64,000 nt of DNA, taken from the NCBI RefSeq assembly GCF_958445495.1, contig NZ_CAUCSQ010000019.1, forward strand, positions 1 through 64,000, in the 5' to 3' direction. Under the pieces are notes generated by a model, which saw only the letters and a program-made list of their open reading frames with translations, did no database searches and was not told where the DNA came from. Shown in pieces: positions 16,259 through 25,399 of this stretch. The stretch's first letter is position 1. Each line of letters starts with the position of its first letter. Source of the stretch: an uncultured Bacteroides sp. GTDB lineage: Bacteria > Bacteroidota > Bacteroidia > Bacteroidales > Bacteroidaceae. The translations under genes and the position numbers were made by a program.

Positions 16259-16594
16259 TTAGTAGCATGCTTGCAATCTTCTTATACCCAATTCATTAAT
16301 CGGGCTTGTTACATAACCAAGCTTATTGATAATATTGCCAGTGGTATCAACCAGCTTTTTTGAAGTTTCATATATCGCCGTATATGCTGATTTAATAACA
16401 TTTCGTTGCTCCCATTCATCAATATCCTCAACAGACAAGCGTTTTAAATATTCCTTCATTTCAATACTTGTCATCTGAATGTGTCCCAGCATATTCCATC
16501 TGATTAGATTATCTTTGAATGCAGTTTTTTTAGCTTCATAAGTTGGCAAAGACGCTAAACTACACTTTTTTAATTTGCTCTTCGCAAGCAGCAA
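16259..16594 (-). CDS. Hypothetical protein, possibly a gene fragment
   Basis: An open frame of 111 codons starting with TTG. It has no recognised family. The composition is protein-like (charged, helical: IEMKEYLKRLSVEDIDEWEQ), and it lies in the same direction as the small ORF and HipB upstream. The lack of a good ATG near its start suggests it is either a fragment or that translation starts at an internal ATG (for example near 16492). It may be the remainder of the partner of the upstream HipB-like gene, but it shows no HipA motif. Confidence 0.35.
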   Translation of the reverse strand: MLLAKSKLKKCSLASLPTYEAKKTAFKDNLIRWNMLGHIQMTSIEMKEYLKRLSVEDIDEWEQRNVIKSAYTAIYETSKKLVDTTGNIINKLGYVTSPINELGIRRLQACY

Positions 16595-16602
16595 TATTCT
16601 TC

Positions 16603-16746
16603 TTACAATGATTTACCTATACGTATTTGCTCTAAACAATCTTGCTCCTTTTGCAATGTCCCGTTGAGCGTATTCTTTAGTTCTTTTGCATTATCACTTA
16701 TCCGCTGTTGTAAAAAGTTGTCTAAAGGGCTTTTCGTATATTTCAT
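16603..16746 (-). CDS. Small hypothetical ORF, 47 residues
   Basis: From the ATG at 16746 the frame reads MKYTKSPLDNFLQQRISDNA and continues with KELKNTLNGTLQKEQDCLEQ, ending after IRIGKSL. The sequence is heptad-like and amphipathic, consistent with a short coiled coil. It starts 42 bp after the stop of the HipB-like gene on the same strand and ends 8 bp before the next ORF, so the three could be one operon. No family is recognised. Confidence 0.4.
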   Translation of the reverse strand: MKYTKSPLDNFLQQRISDNAKELKNTLNGTLQKEQDCLEQIRIGKSL

Positions 16747-16788
16747 ATTTATCTTTCTATCTTGTAAATAATTTCTATCTGTTTTATA

Positions 16789-17106
16789 CTATCCATTTTT
16801 CTTCCCTCTTTTACGAGTAACACCTTGTTCATTCAGCACATCATCCAATGATTGATATTGTTTTTGCGCAAAAAGAGATTCAAATTCAGAGAGCGCATTT
16901 AATGCAAACCCTACCTGAAGTAATCCTCTCAATGAAATTTCTCCCGTCTGCTCAAATCTGCGATATGTGGCAAACTTTAGTCCGGCTCTTGTAGCGAGTC
17001 CCTCTTGAGTCAAGTCCAATTCAAGCCTCCGAGCCTTGACTCTTGCTGCAATCTGCAAAGCAATATCACTGGGGTTTGAAATATTAAAAGCTATTATATT
17101 ATTCAT
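16789..17106 (-). CDS. Orphan HipB-like XRE-family regulator
   Basis: 105 residues from the ATG at 17106; an upstream TTG at 17124 is in frame. The helix-turn-helix is RVKARRLELDLTQEGLATRAG and YRRFEQTGEISLRGLLQVGF. The tail SLDDVLNEQGVTRKRGKKNG is the pattern of Bacteroidota HipB proteins that are normally followed by hipA. No hipA follows here; two small unknown ORFs do. ATATTATTCAT occurs at the start codon (17096-17106) and again 41 bp upstream (17137-17147), possibly operator half-sites. It may act as a stand-alone repressor. Confidence 0.75.
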   Translation of the reverse strand: MNNIIAFNISNPSDIALQIAARVKARRLELDLTQEGLATRAGLKFATYRRFEQTGEISLRGLLQVGFALNALSEFESLFAQKQYQSLDDVLNEQGVTRKRGKKNG

Positions 17107-17382
17107 AATATCAAAATTAGCCAATAAACAAATAAAATATTATTCATTGTAAATGATAGGACTTATTCTTGAATATACCGCTAAATTCAGAGTTTATTTG
17201 CGCTTCAAAATGAAAAGTAACTTTACTTTATTTCCGTATTCATATATACGTGCATCTAATTTTCATATCAATAAATAAATTAATTTATAGCATTTTAGTA
17301 TTATATTAAAGAATGCATATCACTCTTTTTATCCATTTTTACGGTTTTTGTTAATATTGTATTAGTATTTGATAAAATTATA

Positions 17383-17414
17383 TTTGTCCCCCGCTGCAAA
17401 CCACCCTACCTTTG
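17383..17414 (+). promoter_or_regulatory. PUL A promoter, TTTG-N20-TACCTTTG
   Basis: TTTG (17383-17386) and TACCTTTG (17407-17414) are separated by 20 bp, with a C-rich spacer ending in CCC. The transcription start should be near 17421 and the ATG is at 17448. The TTG inside the -7 box is in frame with the gene but should not be used as start. Confidence 0.75.
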
Positions 17415-17520
17415 CCCCCAGAGTTTAACATCATAAAAATATATGCTATGAAAAACAAATTATTTTATCTTATCAGTGCAGCGTACCTATTGAGCTACAC
17501 GGGTGCTTTCACTTCTTGTG
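17398..17520 (+). repeat. Direct repeat copy 2: intact PUL A leader
   Basis: This is the intact partner of 14027-14148, 123 bp, running from the promoter spacer to codon 24 of the leader lipoprotein. Together with copy 1 it brackets about 3.25 kb that holds the relaxase stump, hipBA, the small ORFs and the orphan HipB. Confidence 0.9.
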
Positions 17521-18818
17521 TAAACGGTATCGATGACGAATATCTGGAACAGAAAATTACTGATACTACGATATCCGAAGATGAACTTCCTGATTTAAAC
17601 GGTGAGTACAGTATGACGGGCGATTTTGATTTGGAGATGATATGTAACGGTGACTTACTTGAAGGACAGAAAGTGGTTATGGCTGTCGATGAGAACAATG
17701 AATCGGCTACCGTCACATTTACTGCCATAGAAACCGATTTGGAAAGTGTGATTGGCCTGATTCCGGGTGCCAACCTAATTCAAGGCATGGGGCTTAAATA
17801 CACGGGAAGCTGCCCGGTTCCGGGAGAAAAGGAACTTACCTTTACCAATATACCTTTATATAAAAATGGATCGACTTATATATTTAAAGGTAGCCTTGAC
17901 CAACCTACATATACAATGAATTATGAAGGAAAAATCGAGGATGACAAGATGACGATGAATGTCAATTATGAATTGGCAAATTCCAAATTGGCAGGTACCT
18001 ATCTTTTAAAATCGAACCTTTCATCGTATCCGGCCAGTACCGTCGTCATGACACCTTTATGGTTTGATTGGGATACAAATCTACATCTTAAATCCGGAAA
18101 TATCAAACTACCGGCAGGATTGGGAATGGAAAGTATAAATTTAGACGCTTATGCCCCCAATGAACTGAACCAATTACTGATAATAGTATCTATGATGGCC
18201 AATATGGACATCCAACAAATGATCGCCGATTTATTACAAAGCATCACATTCATGCCGAACGGAAGCATATATGGAACTTATGCCTGGGATAGCGACCTAA
18301 CCAACCCCGACAGATGGAGTTCGAATATGAGCCGTAATATTGTTCGCTATTATTATGATAAAGAAAAAGAAAATCGTATCTATCTGGAAATTAACGGCCA
18401 ATTCCTATTAAACACCATAAAAGGCCTGGTACAACCCACATCCAGAACCACCCGCGCAGCAGCGGATGACCTCAGGATACTCGGTACAAAATTGATAGAA
18501 TTATTGAAACCGGCTTTTGAAACCGGCATTCCATGCGAGTACGAGCTTAAAGGCAATCAGATGTCTATAAACATAGATGGAGAGTTTTTATTAAATGTCC
18601 TCAAAATTCTGGGTGAAGTGGGCAATAACGAGGCTGCTATGGGCTTTCTCATGCCATTACTGGAAAGCGATCCGGCAATGGCCCAATATGCTCCTAATCT
18701 GGAAATCTTCTTAAAACGTCTGCCTGATTTAGTAACATATAAAAATGAAAGCGGCAAAGAACTTAGCGGAGAATGCAAATATGTCAAGATTGGTCTATGT
18801 TTAGATAAGGACAAGTAA
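17448..18818 (+). CDS. PUL A leader lipoprotein (DUF4925-like)
   Basis: 456 residues from the ATG at 17448, with a lipoprotein signal (MKNKLFYLISAAYLLSYTGAFTSC). The mature part is beta-rich, with a repeated pattern of a short domain ending in a strand (GEYSMTGDFDLEM and GTYLLKSN-like starts). It resembles the DUF4925 lipoproteins of Bacteroides, about 450 residues long. No catalytic motif is seen. As the first gene of the PUL, in front of SusC/SusD, it is probably a surface or periplasmic glycan-binding or assembly protein, but this is inference from position. It is cotranscribed with the SusC gene (99 bp gap without a promoter). Confidence 0.65.
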   Translation: MKNKLFYLISAAYLLSYTGAFTSCVNGIDDEYLEQKITDTTISEDELPDLNGEYSMTGDFDLEMICNGDLLEGQKVVMAVDENNESATVTFTAIETDLESVIGLIPGANLIQGMGLKYTGSCPVPGEKELTFTNIPLYKNGSTYIFKGSLDQPTYTMNYEGKIEDDKMTMNVNYELANSKLAGTYLLKSNLSSYPASTVVMTPLWFDWDTNLHLKSGNIKLPAGLGMESINLDAYAPNELNQLLIIVSMMANMDIQQMIADLLQSITFMPNGSIYGTYAWDSDLTNPDRWSSNMSRNIVRYYYDKEKENRIYLEINGQFLLNTIKGLVQPTSRTTRAAADDLRILGTKLIELLKPAFETGIPCEYELKGNQMSINIDGEFLLNVLKILGEVGNNEAAMGFLMPLLESDPAMAQYAPNLEIFLKRLPDLVTYKNESGKELSGECKYVKIGLCLDKDK

Positions 18819-18917
18819 CCAATCCCCATATTTAGAATCACGTCCTTCATAAAGTATCTTATAAAGGCGGGATAACCAAGGAATCACTTTCAGAGTTTAA
18901 CAACTTAAAATAGTATC

Positions 18918-21900
18918 ATGAAAAAAATACTTTGTTTTTTCTTTTTCTTGTGTCTATTTACCCTTTCCGGGTTTGCACAAGAAATAAACATAACAGGCAC
19001 AGTCACCGAAGCATCGACCAATGAGCCGATGCCCGGAATCACTGTCCAAGTAAAAGGAACCGCCAAAGGTACTATCTCCAACATAGACGGCCAGTACACC
19101 ATACAGGTGAAAATGAACGACATACTTGTTTTCTCTACCATTGGAATGAAAACAGTTGAAAGGAAAGTATCTTCCGACTCTCCTATCAATGTATCAATGA
19201 CAGAAGACAATGTGCAACTGGATCAAGTAGTAGTTATCGGCTACGGTACAGTGAAGAAAAGCCACCTTTCAGGAGCTGTCAGTTCCGTAGGGACAAAAGA
19301 ACTGAACGGAGATATTGCAACTTCCGCCGCTACCGCCTTACAGGGAAAAATTGCAGGCGTATCCGTTATGAGTTCCAGTGGTAATCCTAATGACGGAACC
19401 ACTATCAACGTGCGTGGTATCAGCTCCCTATCCAACAACGCCCCTTTATTCGTAGTGGACGGTGCATTCGGTGACATCAACATGATTGATCCTAACGATA
19501 TTCAGTCTATCGAAGTGCTGAAAGATGCTGCCGCTGCTGCTATCTATGGTTCACGTGCTGCAGGGGGCGTAGTACTGATTACTACCAAAGGCGGTCGTAA
19601 AGAAATGCCAACCAAAGTGGATGTCAACTTCTTCACAGGAGTCCAGCAAAATCCTAAAAAGCTAAATGTACTGAACGGTGAGGAATACAGCCGTTTTGCA
19701 CGCTACTACGGCCTGGCTGCCGATGGCTACGGAGCAGAATCCGATGCAGTACCATTCACAGGAGAAGGCACAGACTGGCAAGACATTATGCTGAACACAG
19801 CTATGGTTTACAAAGCCAATGTCGGTATCACTGGTGGTTCGAAAAATGCATCATTCAGCGCATCAGGCGGTTATCTGAACAAAGAAGGGATTCTGCGTAA
19901 CAGTAGCCACGAGTCTTACAATATCCGGTTGAAAAGTGATTTCAGTTTCCTTAATAACCGCGTTACCATAGGCGAATCATTGATTCTTCGTCTGGCTGAA
20001 GGTAAAGGCGGTACCGATCAGGATACCATGAACGGCCTATTGCGTTTTCCGACTGTCGCTCCCGTTTTCGACCCGACCAATACGACCGGATGGGGGACAT
20101 CCGCGGATATCAATCTTCCAAACCCCTATGCTATCTCCGAAGTGAATGATATAACAAGCGAAAGCACACAAATCTTCCTAAATGCTTATCTCCAGGCAGA
20201 AATCATTAACGGCTTGAAATATAAACTGAATCTAGGTGTGAGAAGAAATCATACCAAGAACCGTAATTATACCGGCGCATACGACTTGGGGACTTACGGT
20301 ATCAATGAAGCTCCCGACCTTTCAGAAAGCTTCTCAAGCTTCGACTCCTGGGTGCTTGAAAACACCTTGAACTATGACCGTACTTTCGGTAAACACACCG
20401 TATCTGCTATGGCAGGCTATTCCGCACAGAAAGACAAAAGTTACAGTCTGAACGGAAGTAACTCTGACATTCCGAAATTCATCGACACCATGACCGGAAA
20501 CGTGACTACCATGAAATCAAGCAGTTCACTGTATGAGCAAGCATTGGTTTCTCTCTTCGGACGTGTGATGTATTCTTACGACGACCGCTATCTATTATCT
20601 GCTTCTATCCGTCGCGACGGTTCTTCACGTTTCAAAGACGGACACCGTTTCGGTAGTTTCCCTTCCATTTCCGTGGGATGGAACATCAACCGCGAAAAGT
20701 TCTTCCGCCCGTTGGAAAACATCTTTGACCAGGTGAAACTGCGTTTAAGCTACGGTAAACTGGGTAATCAGGAGATGGACAGCTATTATCCTACTCTAAG
20801 TGTGGTAAGCGAAGGCATGAACTACCTGCAAGGCAACTCGATCTGGTTTGGCAAACTTCCTTTCGTGAACGCCGTATCACCGGAAAACCTGACATGGGAA
20901 AATACAGAGACTTACAATATAGGTTTGGATGTAACCTTGCTGAATGGTAAATTAGCATTAACGGCAGATGCCTACATCAAAAACACAAATAATGTATTAC
21001 TGCCTATTCCTTATGCTTCTTCTACCGGTATCAGCGGGCTTTCAATCCAGAATGCCGGACAGGTACAAAACAAAGGGTTCGAAGTATCCGCCACATGGCG
21101 CAGTTCTATCGGTGACAAAGCAAACTACTACATCGGAGCCAACCTGAGCACAGCTAATAATCAGGTTACCAAAATCACTGCCGGCGGAAAGTATATGTCT
21201 ATTTCAGGATACTCCGCACACGGAGCGGGTGGACGCGGTATCAATATGTTCAAAAAAGGACATTCCATGTCTTATTTCAACTTGATTGAAACAGACGGCA
21301 TCTTCCACAGCATAGAAGAAGTTGAAAACTACAAAAACAGCAAAGGCGAATTGATCCAACCGGGTGCACAAGCAGGTGACGTACGATACAAAGACTGGAA
21401 CGGCGACGGAAAGATTGACACGAATGACCAGCACGATGTTGGCAGCCCGCTTCCGAACTTTACTTTCGGCCTGAGACTGGGCGGTGATTGGAACAACTTC
21501 GACCTCAATATCTTCATCGACGGTGTGGCAGGCAACAAAATCTACAACTACCCGCGTTATTGCCTTGAATCGGGAGCATTCAACGGTAACTTGAGCACAA
21601 ACGTAGCCAAATCCTGGAGACCGGATAATACCGATACCGATATGCCGCGCTTCTCCAAATCAGACGGTACGGACAACAAACTTGCCTACACCGACAGATG
21701 GTTGGAGGACGGTTCTTATGTACGCCTGAAAACAATAGATATAGGTTATACATTCCCCAAACAATGGTTACAGAAAGCAATGATTCAGCACCTGCGTCTT
21801 TACGTATCAATGGAAAACCTGCTGACATTAACCAAATATACCGGCTATACTCCCGATCTGGGCGAAAGTTCTTCAGCCGGCGTGAGCTACAACGTATTTT

Positions 21901-21971
21901 CCAGAGGAATTGACCAGGGACGGTACCCTATTCCCCGCACTTTCTCTTTTGGAATCCAGCTAGGATTATAA
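18918..21971 (+). CDS. SusC-like TonB-dependent outer-membrane transporter
   Basis: 1017 residues: signal peptide (to about 21, ending in GFAQ), a carboxypeptidase-regulatory-like domain (about 23-100, ITGTVTEASTNEPMPGITV), then a TonB-box-like segment VVIGYGTVKKSHLSGAVSSV. The plug domain follows (VRGISSLSNNAPLFVVDGAF, SIEVLKDAAAAAIYGSRAAGGVVLITTK), then a 22-stranded barrel ending in a hydrophobic C-terminus (FSFGIQLGL). It imports oligosaccharides captured by the partner SusD, driven by TonB-ExbBD. Its partner begins 33 bp downstream. Confidence 0.95.
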   Translation: MKKILCFFFFLCLFTLSGFAQEINITGTVTEASTNEPMPGITVQVKGTAKGTISNIDGQYTIQVKMNDILVFSTIGMKTVERKVSSDSPINVSMTEDNVQLDQVVVIGYGTVKKSHLSGAVSSVGTKELNGDIATSAATALQGKIAGVSVMSSSGNPNDGTTINVRGISSLSNNAPLFVVDGAFGDINMIDPNDIQSIEVLKDAAAAAIYGSRAAGGVVLITTKGGRKEMPTKVDVNFFTGVQQNPKKLNVLNGEEYSRFARYYGLAADGYGAESDAVPFTGEGTDWQDIMLNTAMVYKANVGITGGSKNASFSASGGYLNKEGILRNSSHESYNIRLKSDFSFLNNRVTIGESLILRLAEGKGGTDQDTMNGLLRFPTVAPVFDPTNTTGWGTSADINLPNPYAISEVNDITSESTQIFLNAYLQAEIINGLKYKLNLGVRRNHTKNRNYTGAYDLGTYGINEAPDLSESFSSFDSWVLENTLNYDRTFGKHTVSAMAGYSAQKDKSYSLNGSNSDIPKFIDTMTGNVTTMKSSSSLYEQALVSLFGRVMYSYDDRYLLSASIRRDGSSRFKDGHRFGSFPSISVGWNINREKFFRPLENIFDQVKLRLSYGKLGNQEMDSYYPTLSVVSEGMNYLQGNSIWFGKLPFVNAVSPENLTWENTETYNIGLDVTLLNGKLALTADAYIKNTNNVLLPIPYASSTGISGLSIQNAGQVQNKGFEVSATWRSSIGDKANYYIGANLSTANNQVTKITAGGKYMSISGYSAHGAGGRGINMFKKGHSMSYFNLIETDGIFHSIEEVENYKNSKGELIQPGAQAGDVRYKDWNGDGKIDTNDQHDVGSPLPNFTFGLRLGGDWNNFDLNIFIDGVAGNKIYNYPRYCLESGAFNGNLSTNVAKSWRPDNTDTDMPRFSKSDGTDNKLAYTDRWLEDGSYVRLKTIDIGYTFPKQWLQKAMIQHLRLYVSMENLLTLTKYTGYTPDLGESSSAGVSYNVFSRGIDQGRYPIPRTFSFGIQLGL

Positions 21972-22004
21972 CATACTAAGATTTACACTTTGAAAAATTA
22001 AATT

Positions 22005-23795
22005 ATGAAAAAGAATTGGTTATCATATATGCTTGTATCAGCTCTCCTTTCAGGAGCGCTGACATCATGCAGCGACTCTTTTCTGGATCTGAAAGACCCG
22101 AACCACTTTACAAATGAAAATTTTTGGAAAGATAAGGCGGATGCGGAAAGTGCATTGGCAGCGGCTTACTCACCTATCAAATACCAGATGTACGGATATT
22201 ACGGTGCATTTGACGGATGGCTCAACCTCAACAGCCGTGGAGACGATATCTTCACTATACTGAACGAAGAAGCCAGCATGTGGGATATTGCCACATTCCA
22301 AAACTCCGCAACAACAGGGAATGACCCCTACGGCGCACTGTATACAGGCATCCAACGCGCCAATATTGTACTGAGATATATCGACAATGTTCCGGCAAGC
22401 GGCATTACGGAAAGCGATCGTGCCACCATTAAAGGGGAGGCCCTCACGCTAAGAGCCTATCAGTATTTCCTGTTAGTGACCAACTACGGAGAAGTTCCTT
22501 TACGCCTAATCCCATCGAACGAAGACGAAGCCGACAAAAAAGCATCTCCCGAATCCGAAATCTGGGCACAGATTGAAAAGGATTTGCTTGCCGCCATCAA
22601 AGACGGAAACCTGCCCGAAAACCGCCCTGCAGAACAAAAAGGACGTATCGAAAGAGGTGCAGCCATCACTATACTTGGCAAAGTATATGCAACGCAGCAT
22701 AAATATGCCGAAGCCAAAACCTTGTTGAAAGGCCTGATTGATTCCTCTTACAGTTATGTTGACGGTTCCAATCCGGGCAAACGCTATCGACTGATGGAAA
22801 ACTTCGTGGATAATTTTACTACAGCCAATGAAAACAATGCCGAATCCGTATTTGAACTGCAATATAGCAGTGACGGCGATATGTCATGGGGCAACGAAGG
22901 CGGCATCAGTTTGGGAAGCTCACTGGCACAATTTGTAGGTCCCGCCAAATCAGGAGGATGGGCTAAATTGATGCCTTCCGCATTCCTTGTCAGCGAATTC
23001 ACCACTGAGACACGCGGCGGTAAACCCCAAATTCAGATACCGGATTTGGACAAAGACGGAAATCCGCAATTCAACGAAGACGGAAGTCAAAAAATGAAAG
23101 AAATTGACAACCCCGATAAAACAGCAGAACCAAACTCGAAATATGATAAGCGTATCTATGCCAGTATGTTCTTCACGCCAAGTGAATACGGCGATTGGGT
23201 ATCAGAAGAAAACGGTTGGTATGACGGGAAATTCTACGGTGGTCTTTTCACAATGGATGATCTTTGGACAGGTAATGCTTCCAAAATGGCCGGTGGCGCT
23301 CCTATCTTTAATGTCAGCCAGTCCAGCGGTGCGCAAATCGGTAAGTTTCTTCTGAAAAAATATACCGCACACTACGTAAAATCAAGAAGCGCCGACAACA
23401 TGGGCAATGTGGAAGGGAGAGCAAATAATGTACGTGCAATACGTTTCGCAGAAACACTGTTACTATACGCTGAAGCTTGCGCCAAGGTTGCAGACAAAGA
23501 CCAAGCCAACTGGGCATTGAACGAAATCCGCCAAAGAGCGGGTTTACCCCAAAAGAAATTCGAACAAATTGACTTGATGAAAGAGATTGAACACCAATGC
23601 CTGCTCGAATTCTTCGGTGAAGGCCATCGCTTCGACGACTTGAAGCGTTGGTACACAACTCCCCAAATCCAGATGATATTAAAAGGCAATGATAAACAGG
23701 GAGCTTATAACTTCAAGGAAAAATATAAATATTTCCCGATTCCTGCAGGAGAGCTGAACAACTCATCAGTGGAACAGAATGGGTTATGGAAATAA
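22005..23795 (+). CDS. SusD/RagB-like glycan-binding lipoprotein
   Basis: 596 residues, with a lipoprotein signal (MKKNWLSYMLVSALLSGALTSC, then SDSFLDLKDP). The RagB/SusD landmarks are TPR helices (ALTLRAYQYFLLVTNYGEVPL, and NEIRQRAGLP near the end) and the C-terminal FFGEGHRFDDLKRW motif with YKYFPIPAGELNNS. It is a surface lipoprotein that caps the SusC barrel and presents the glycan. The SusC gene lies directly upstream, and its stop is 26 bp from the ATG of the GH30 gene. Confidence 0.95.
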   Translation: MKKNWLSYMLVSALLSGALTSCSDSFLDLKDPNHFTNENFWKDKADAESALAAAYSPIKYQMYGYYGAFDGWLNLNSRGDDIFTILNEEASMWDIATFQNSATTGNDPYGALYTGIQRANIVLRYIDNVPASGITESDRATIKGEALTLRAYQYFLLVTNYGEVPLRLIPSNEDEADKKASPESEIWAQIEKDLLAAIKDGNLPENRPAEQKGRIERGAAITILGKVYATQHKYAEAKTLLKGLIDSSYSYVDGSNPGKRYRLMENFVDNFTTANENNAESVFELQYSSDGDMSWGNEGGISLGSSLAQFVGPAKSGGWAKLMPSAFLVSEFTTETRGGKPQIQIPDLDKDGNPQFNEDGSQKMKEIDNPDKTAEPNSKYDKRIYASMFFTPSEYGDWVSEENGWYDGKFYGGLFTMDDLWTGNASKMAGGAPIFNVSQSSGAQIGKFLLKKYTAHYVKSRSADNMGNVEGRANNVRAIRFAETLLLYAEACAKVADKDQANWALNEIRQRAGLPQKKFEQIDLMKEIEHQCLLEFFGEGHRFDDLKRWYTTPQIQMILKGNDKQGAYNFKEKYKYFPIPAGELNNSSVEQNGLWK

Positions 23796-23821
23796 TTAAA
23801 AACAATTTAAGAAACGAATTT

Positions 23822-25363
23822 ATGAAAAAGATATATTTATTTGTAAGCACATCTTTATTCTTGCTGCTCGGCTGCATCACTGCTTGTGATGACAATAGCC
23901 TGAGCCATGACGACGTGTATATTCCAGATCCGATGGTCATATCCGACGAAGATGACGGTCTTTCACCGGAACCCAGCACAGAATCGGTTATCAAAATCCA
24001 ACCTGAAAGCAAGCAGCAGGAAATCGACGGTTTCGGGTGTAATTTCGGATGGGCGGAAGCCGTATATGGGTGTACCAAACGCGAACAAATCATGGATGAC
24101 CTATATGGTGAAAACGGATTGAGGTTTAATATTTACCGTGGAGAAGTATGTGCTTCATCCGCATCGGAAGATGGCAAAACATTCAATTTTAAAACACAAG
24201 AGAACTACCATTTAGGAGCGCATTCTGCGGAAGCAAAAGCACTTTTCAGTTCAAACAGCGACAAATTCAAAGAATACGCGCAATTGTGGATTATCGACTA
24301 TCTATGCAAGAAAAAGCTGATGGACATCTATTATTTCTTTTCCGTATGGACTCCTCCGATTGTGTGGAAATCTTTTGGTCCAGGTGAGGAAAAAGGCGGC
24401 GGAAGCGGTTCTTTCGATAGTAAATACAGCAAAGAGTATGCCGAATTCCTTACCGGTTTCGCAAAAGCTTTTAAAGAGAAATTCGGCATCAATGTCTATG
24501 GTATCTCCGGCTGGAATGAGCCCGACCAGTCTATGGGCGGATGGGACGGATGTATGTGGGGAAACCAGCAAATGGCAGATTTCGTAATGGAAAACCTGCG
24601 TCCGGAACTGAACAGGCAAGGCCTGCAGGAGACAAAAATCATTTATGGAGAATTACCTTGGTGGGCAAACGCCGTTGAATGGGTGGAAACCGCACTGAAA
24701 GACAATCCGGAATTAGTAGACGCCAACCTCGTTGCAGCGGGGCACGGTTATTCGACAGTTGACGCCAACATATTACCGATGAAAACAGCCGAAGAAAATG
24801 GAATCCACGTATGGCAAACAGAAACTTGTGACGATAAAACCCGCGACGAGACATGGAATGATGCGATGAAATGGGCAAAGAACTATCACGATTACCTGAC
24901 GAAGGCGCGTACCAATGCCGTTGTATGGTGGGCAGGAGCACGTCAATGCTCAACGACCGGTGAAAACCTTCTCCAAACTGATGCTTGGGATTTCAGTACC
25001 AACTATTATCGCGTAGACCGTTACTACTCTATCGGGCAATTCTCCAGATATATCAAAAGAGGTTCGACACGTGTAGATGTAGAAACCGTATCGACTACGG
25101 CAAATAGAATTCCGAGGGATTTGAGTGCATCGGCATACATCAAAGACGATACTTATACCATCGTATTGGTGAACAAATCAAAAAGTAGAGCATTTGACGC
25201 TTTACTGGAAATCGAAGGCAAAGAATTTGAAAGTATGGTTTCATATACTTCCAATTCCAGTGTAAAGTGGTTCCGCAAGAAACTGAATCCTTCTTCAACC
25301 GGAAAACGTTCGGTTAATGTACCTAAATACAGTGTGGTAACTATCACCGGAAGATTTAAATAA
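23822..25363 (+). CDS. GH30-family glycoside hydrolase lipoprotein
   Basis: 513 residues from the ATG at 23822, with a lipoprotein signal (MKKIYLFVSTSLFLLLGCITAC). An acidic linker follows, then a GH30 barrel with its side beta domain. The opening QEIDGFGCNFGWAEAV is the usual GH30 start. E233 in SGWNEPD is the expected acid/base and E334 in VWQTETCDD the nucleophile. The C-terminal beta-sandwich ends in VPKYSVVTITGRF. The family includes beta-glucosidases, beta-1,6-glucanases, xylanases and fucosidases. The subfamily cannot be fixed by eye, though WNEPDQSMGGWDGCMW is a useful handle. As a lipoprotein in a SusCD operon it probably cuts the polysaccharide at the cell surface. Confidence 0.88.
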   Translation: MKKIYLFVSTSLFLLLGCITACDDNSLSHDDVYIPDPMVISDEDDGLSPEPSTESVIKIQPESKQQEIDGFGCNFGWAEAVYGCTKREQIMDDLYGENGLRFNIYRGEVCASSASEDGKTFNFKTQENYHLGAHSAEAKALFSSNSDKFKEYAQLWIIDYLCKKKLMDIYYFFSVWTPPIVWKSFGPGEEKGGGSGSFDSKYSKEYAEFLTGFAKAFKEKFGINVYGISGWNEPDQSMGGWDGCMWGNQQMADFVMENLRPELNRQGLQETKIIYGELPWWANAVEWVETALKDNPELVDANLVAAGHGYSTVDANILPMKTAEENGIHVWQTETCDDKTRDETWNDAMKWAKNYHDYLTKARTNAVVWWAGARQCSTTGENLLQTDAWDFSTNYYRVDRYYSIGQFSRYIKRGSTRVDVETVSTTANRIPRDLSASAYIKDDTYTIVLVNKSKSRAFDALLEIEGKEFESMVSYTSNSSVKWFRKKLNPSSTGKRSVNVPKYSVVTITGRFK

Positions 25364-25399
25364 AAGGAACAACTGAACTTAAAATGAATTAATACACGA

